Assembly (NCBI GenBank): GCA_016839385.1
Contig: JAEOUK010000531.1
Span: forward strand, 1-7,707
DNA from: Promethearchaeota archaeon
Lineage (GTDB): Archaea; Asgardarchaeota; Lokiarchaeia; Sigynarchaeales; MK-D1
Direction: 5' to 3'
Length of the DNA: 7,707 nucleotides
Both the position numbers and the translations under genes were made by a program. The first letter of the stretch is position 1, and every line of letters starts with the position of its first letter. This document shows, piece by piece, positions 6,249-7,707 of the stretch. The notes under the pieces are model-generated. The model was not told the DNA's origin. It saw nothing but the letters and a program-made list of their open reading frames with translations, and made no database searches.

Positions 6249-7367
6249 TTGAGTTCATTAAAAAAATACATTGGGGAATTCAAAAGTAAGAAAGAAAATC
6301 GTCCTTTCGGTGTTAGATTCGCTACAGGGAAAGATGCTGAAGCTATCTCACTTATCATGAAGGACGCATATTCTTATGAATATTTGTACCCGAAAGTGTA
6401 TAAAAAAGATGAAATGGAGAGTTCTTTAGAGCGAAAAGATAAAAATGTAACATGGGGCATTGCTGAATCGATCGATGAATTACAAGAACCTGCAGCGATT
6501 TGTGTTACGGAACGTAGAAATAATTTCTCCTTACGCGCTGGAAAAACAGTGGTTCATAATCGATTTCGAGGACAAGGCATGGGACAGGAGTTAGGTATTA
6601 ATTGTCTTATGACTTTTTTAAACATGCCAGAAAATAAAAATATTGTAAGACTGGATTCAGATGTCAGAACTAGCCAAATAAATTCTCAAAAATTGGCTGA
6701 AACAGCTGGTTCTATCGCGTACGGGTTTATACCAAATTATAATAACTATGCAGACAAGCGAGCTTATGATCCTCTCTCAGGTAAACCTTTTGTTGATGGA
6801 AAAAAAGAATCTGTTATTTTATACGTAGCTCCTATTAAGCATTTCTGGAAAATCCGCTCAAAATTTATATCTCTGATAGATGATCCTGCTGTAATTGACA
6901 TTTATCAAACTATTAAGTCACAAAATCGAAAAATGAAAAAAGATGAAGTTACCTTGGTATCTCCGACAAATACCAGACCATTTAGGGAGAAATATGAAAT
7001 TGAAGAAGATTTCTATAAAGGGACGGTTTTGATCATTGGAACGATGCTGGAAACCACCATAAAAAAGCAACTGAAAAAGTATCAAGGATGGAATGTAATT
7101 GAATGGAGAATACCAGTAATTCCAAATGGTGTAGCTTCTCAGAAATATGCATTAAGACACAAATTCGTGATTTCTGGATATGATCCTGGTTCTTATTCTT
7201 TAGAAAATGGATTATTATGTGATACATTGGTAATGTGTTCTTTTCCAAACGGTGTCGAACTTAATCAATTTGAATGTGTAGAGCTAACTAAAAACAATAA
7301 ATTTATCGCTTCCAAGGTTATAAATCAAATTTCAAAATATTATCCTGCATGCAAGGATTTTTTATAA
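6249..7367 (+). CDS. GNAT-family acyltransferase with extra C-terminal half domain, second paralog
   Basis: 372 residues, same architecture and length as its upstream neighbour. The acyl-CoA loop is the canonical R107-GQ-G110-M-G112 inside NRFRGQGMGQELG. Motif B is visible as LDSDVRTSQINSQKLAETAG, followed by the strand containing AYGFIPNYNNY and by DGKKES leading to ILYV. The C-terminal unit (about 255-336) has SQKYALRHKFVISGYDPGS and DTLVMCSFPNGV. The TTG start is supported by the in-frame stop just before it and by the N-terminal match to the first paralog (KKYIGEF against SRYIGTF). The first paralog has Ala where this one has the last Gly of the loop; both residues are tolerated in GNAT enzymes, so both copies are probably active. 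The two diverge along their whole length, which suggests an old duplication with separate substrates. The substrate cannot be named. Confidence 0.87.
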   Translation: MSSLKKYIGEFKSKKENRPFGVRFATGKDAEAISLIMKDAYSYEYLYPKVYKKDEMESSLERKDKNVTWGIAESIDELQEPAAICVTERRNNFSLRAGKTVVHNRFRGQGMGQELGINCLMTFLNMPENKNIVRLDSDVRTSQINSQKLAETAGSIAYGFIPNYNNYADKRAYDPLSGKPFVDGKKESVILYVAPIKHFWKIRSKFISLIDDPAVIDIYQTIKSQNRKMKKDEVTLVSPTNTRPFREKYEIEEDFYKGTVLIIGTMLETTIKKQLKKYQGWNVIEWRIPVIPNGVASQKYALRHKFVISGYDPGSYSLENGLLCDTLVMCSFPNGVELNQFECVELTKNNKFIASKVINQISKYYPACKDFL

Positions 7368-7379
7368 GTCAATTTTTCA

Positions 7380-7387
7380 CTTATAAC
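7380..7387 (+). promoter_or_regulatory. TATA-like box of the GH16 gene
   Basis: CTTATAAC lies about 47-54 bases before the TTG start and would give a leader of about 20-25 bases containing a GTGA site. Only the TTATAA core fits the consensus. Confidence 0.3.
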
Positions 7388-7424
7388 CAAAATGTCTATT
7401 TTCAAGTAAATCTAATGTGAATTA

Positions 7425-7428
7425 GTGA
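7425..7428 (+). promoter_or_regulatory. Ribosome binding site GTGA of the GH16 gene
   Basis: GTGA is followed by five bases and then TTG at 7434, as at two other genes here. The same GTG is in frame and could itself be the start, served by the earlier GTGA at 7417-7420 four bases upstream; that would add three residues. Confidence 0.45.
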
Positions 7429-7433
7429 CCGTT

Positions 7434-7707
7434 TTGAGGAAAAAAATAAAATTCATTCTGTTAACTGCAGGAATTCTTATTGGTATAGGTTTGAGTATTT
7501 TCTTCCCTGTATATTTCATACTTCATTATCGGTATAAAACACCTGATGTATTTACAAATCCAGAACGCTGGGAACTTGTTTTTGAAGACGAATTTATAGG
7601 TACAGAGTTGAATTCTTCATTTTGGTCAAAAAACTATCCTGGTCATTTCGATAACGATGGTCACACACATAATCATCGCGGTTACATGACTGATGAAAAT
7701 GTGAATG
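7434..7707 (+). CDS. Membrane-anchored glycoside hydrolase family 16 protein, N-terminal part only
   Basis: 91 codons are visible before the window ends; GH16 enzymes usually have 250-350 residues. A positively charged start (RKK) leads into a hydrophobic stretch (about residues 7-30), a signal anchor or uncleaved signal peptide that would place the rest outside the cell. Residues 46-66 (WELVFEDEFIGTELNSSFW) are the characteristic beginning of the GH16 jelly-roll, as in laminarinases and other beta-1,3-glucanases. The later Y-M-T-D-E-N-V-N fits the strand before the substrate cleft. The ExDxE catalytic motif lies beyond the window, so activity and specificity cannot be judged. The His- and Asn-rich loop (residues 71-81) is unusual and may bind a metal. 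The start is TTG 7434 or GTG 7425. An extracellular beta-glucan hydrolase is the best reading. Confidence 0.8.
   Translation, partial: MRKKIKFILLTAGILIGIGLSIFFPVYFILHYRYKTPDVFTNPERWELVFEDEFIGTELNSSFWSKNYPGHFDNDGHTHNHRGYMTDENVN

Noticed and set aside
7033..7248. 71-codon minus-strand frame
   Set aside because: Antisense to the second GNAT gene, with no recognisable features.
1..7707. CRISPR arrays, insertion sequences, tRNA or rRNA genes
   Set aside because: No regularly spaced direct repeats, no transposase-like frames or terminal inverted repeats, and no tRNA-like stems were seen in the intergenic stretches.

Overview
The window looks like a piece of an archaeal chromosome, most probably an Asgard archaeon (Lokiarchaeia or a relative). 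The DNA is AT-rich, roughly one third G+C by eye. Candidate TATA boxes sit about 25-30 bases before likely transcript starts, and the candidate terminators are T-runs without hairpins. The ribosome sites are short GTGA or AGGT cores 4-9 bases before ATG or TTG starts. The gene set also fits: a Ras-like GTPase relative joined to a proline-rich linker and a membrane anchor, and an exported beta-helix protein with the 'GTGT..DPYII' opening and 'GN.WSD' closing blocks I associate with archaeal cell-surface proteins. The lineage is inferred; no marker gene settles it.

Layout. Bases 2-1192 (minus strand) hold most of a type I glutamine synthetase gene; its 3' end lies outside the window. A 348-base divergent intergenic region follows. 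Bases 1541-3637 (plus) encode a 698-residue unassigned protein. Its first ~180 residues carry degenerate Ras-like motifs in the order G3-G4-G5-G1-G2. Long charged and proline-rich linkers, an unassigned module and two C-terminal membrane segments follow. Bases 3736-4791 (plus) encode an exported, membrane-anchored right-handed beta-helix protein. Bases 4975-6093 and 6249-7367 (plus) are tandem paralogs, each with an N-terminal GNAT acyltransferase domain and a C-terminal region resembling the last part of another. From 7434 to the window end lies the start of a membrane-anchored glycoside hydrolase family 16 (laminarinase-type) protein.

How the genes relate. Glutamine synthetase is a self-contained nitrogen-assimilation gene, transcribed away from the rest. 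The plus-strand genes are co-directional. However, the gaps of 66-181 bases each hold a candidate promoter, and two hold T-rich terminators, so they are more likely separate units than one operon. Two of them (beta-helix, GH16) face the outside of the cell and suit binding or breaking down polysaccharide. The GNAT pair has no visible substrate link to its neighbours. The most unusual item is the 698-residue protein: a possible circularly permuted, probably inactive Ras-type G domain on a membrane anchor.
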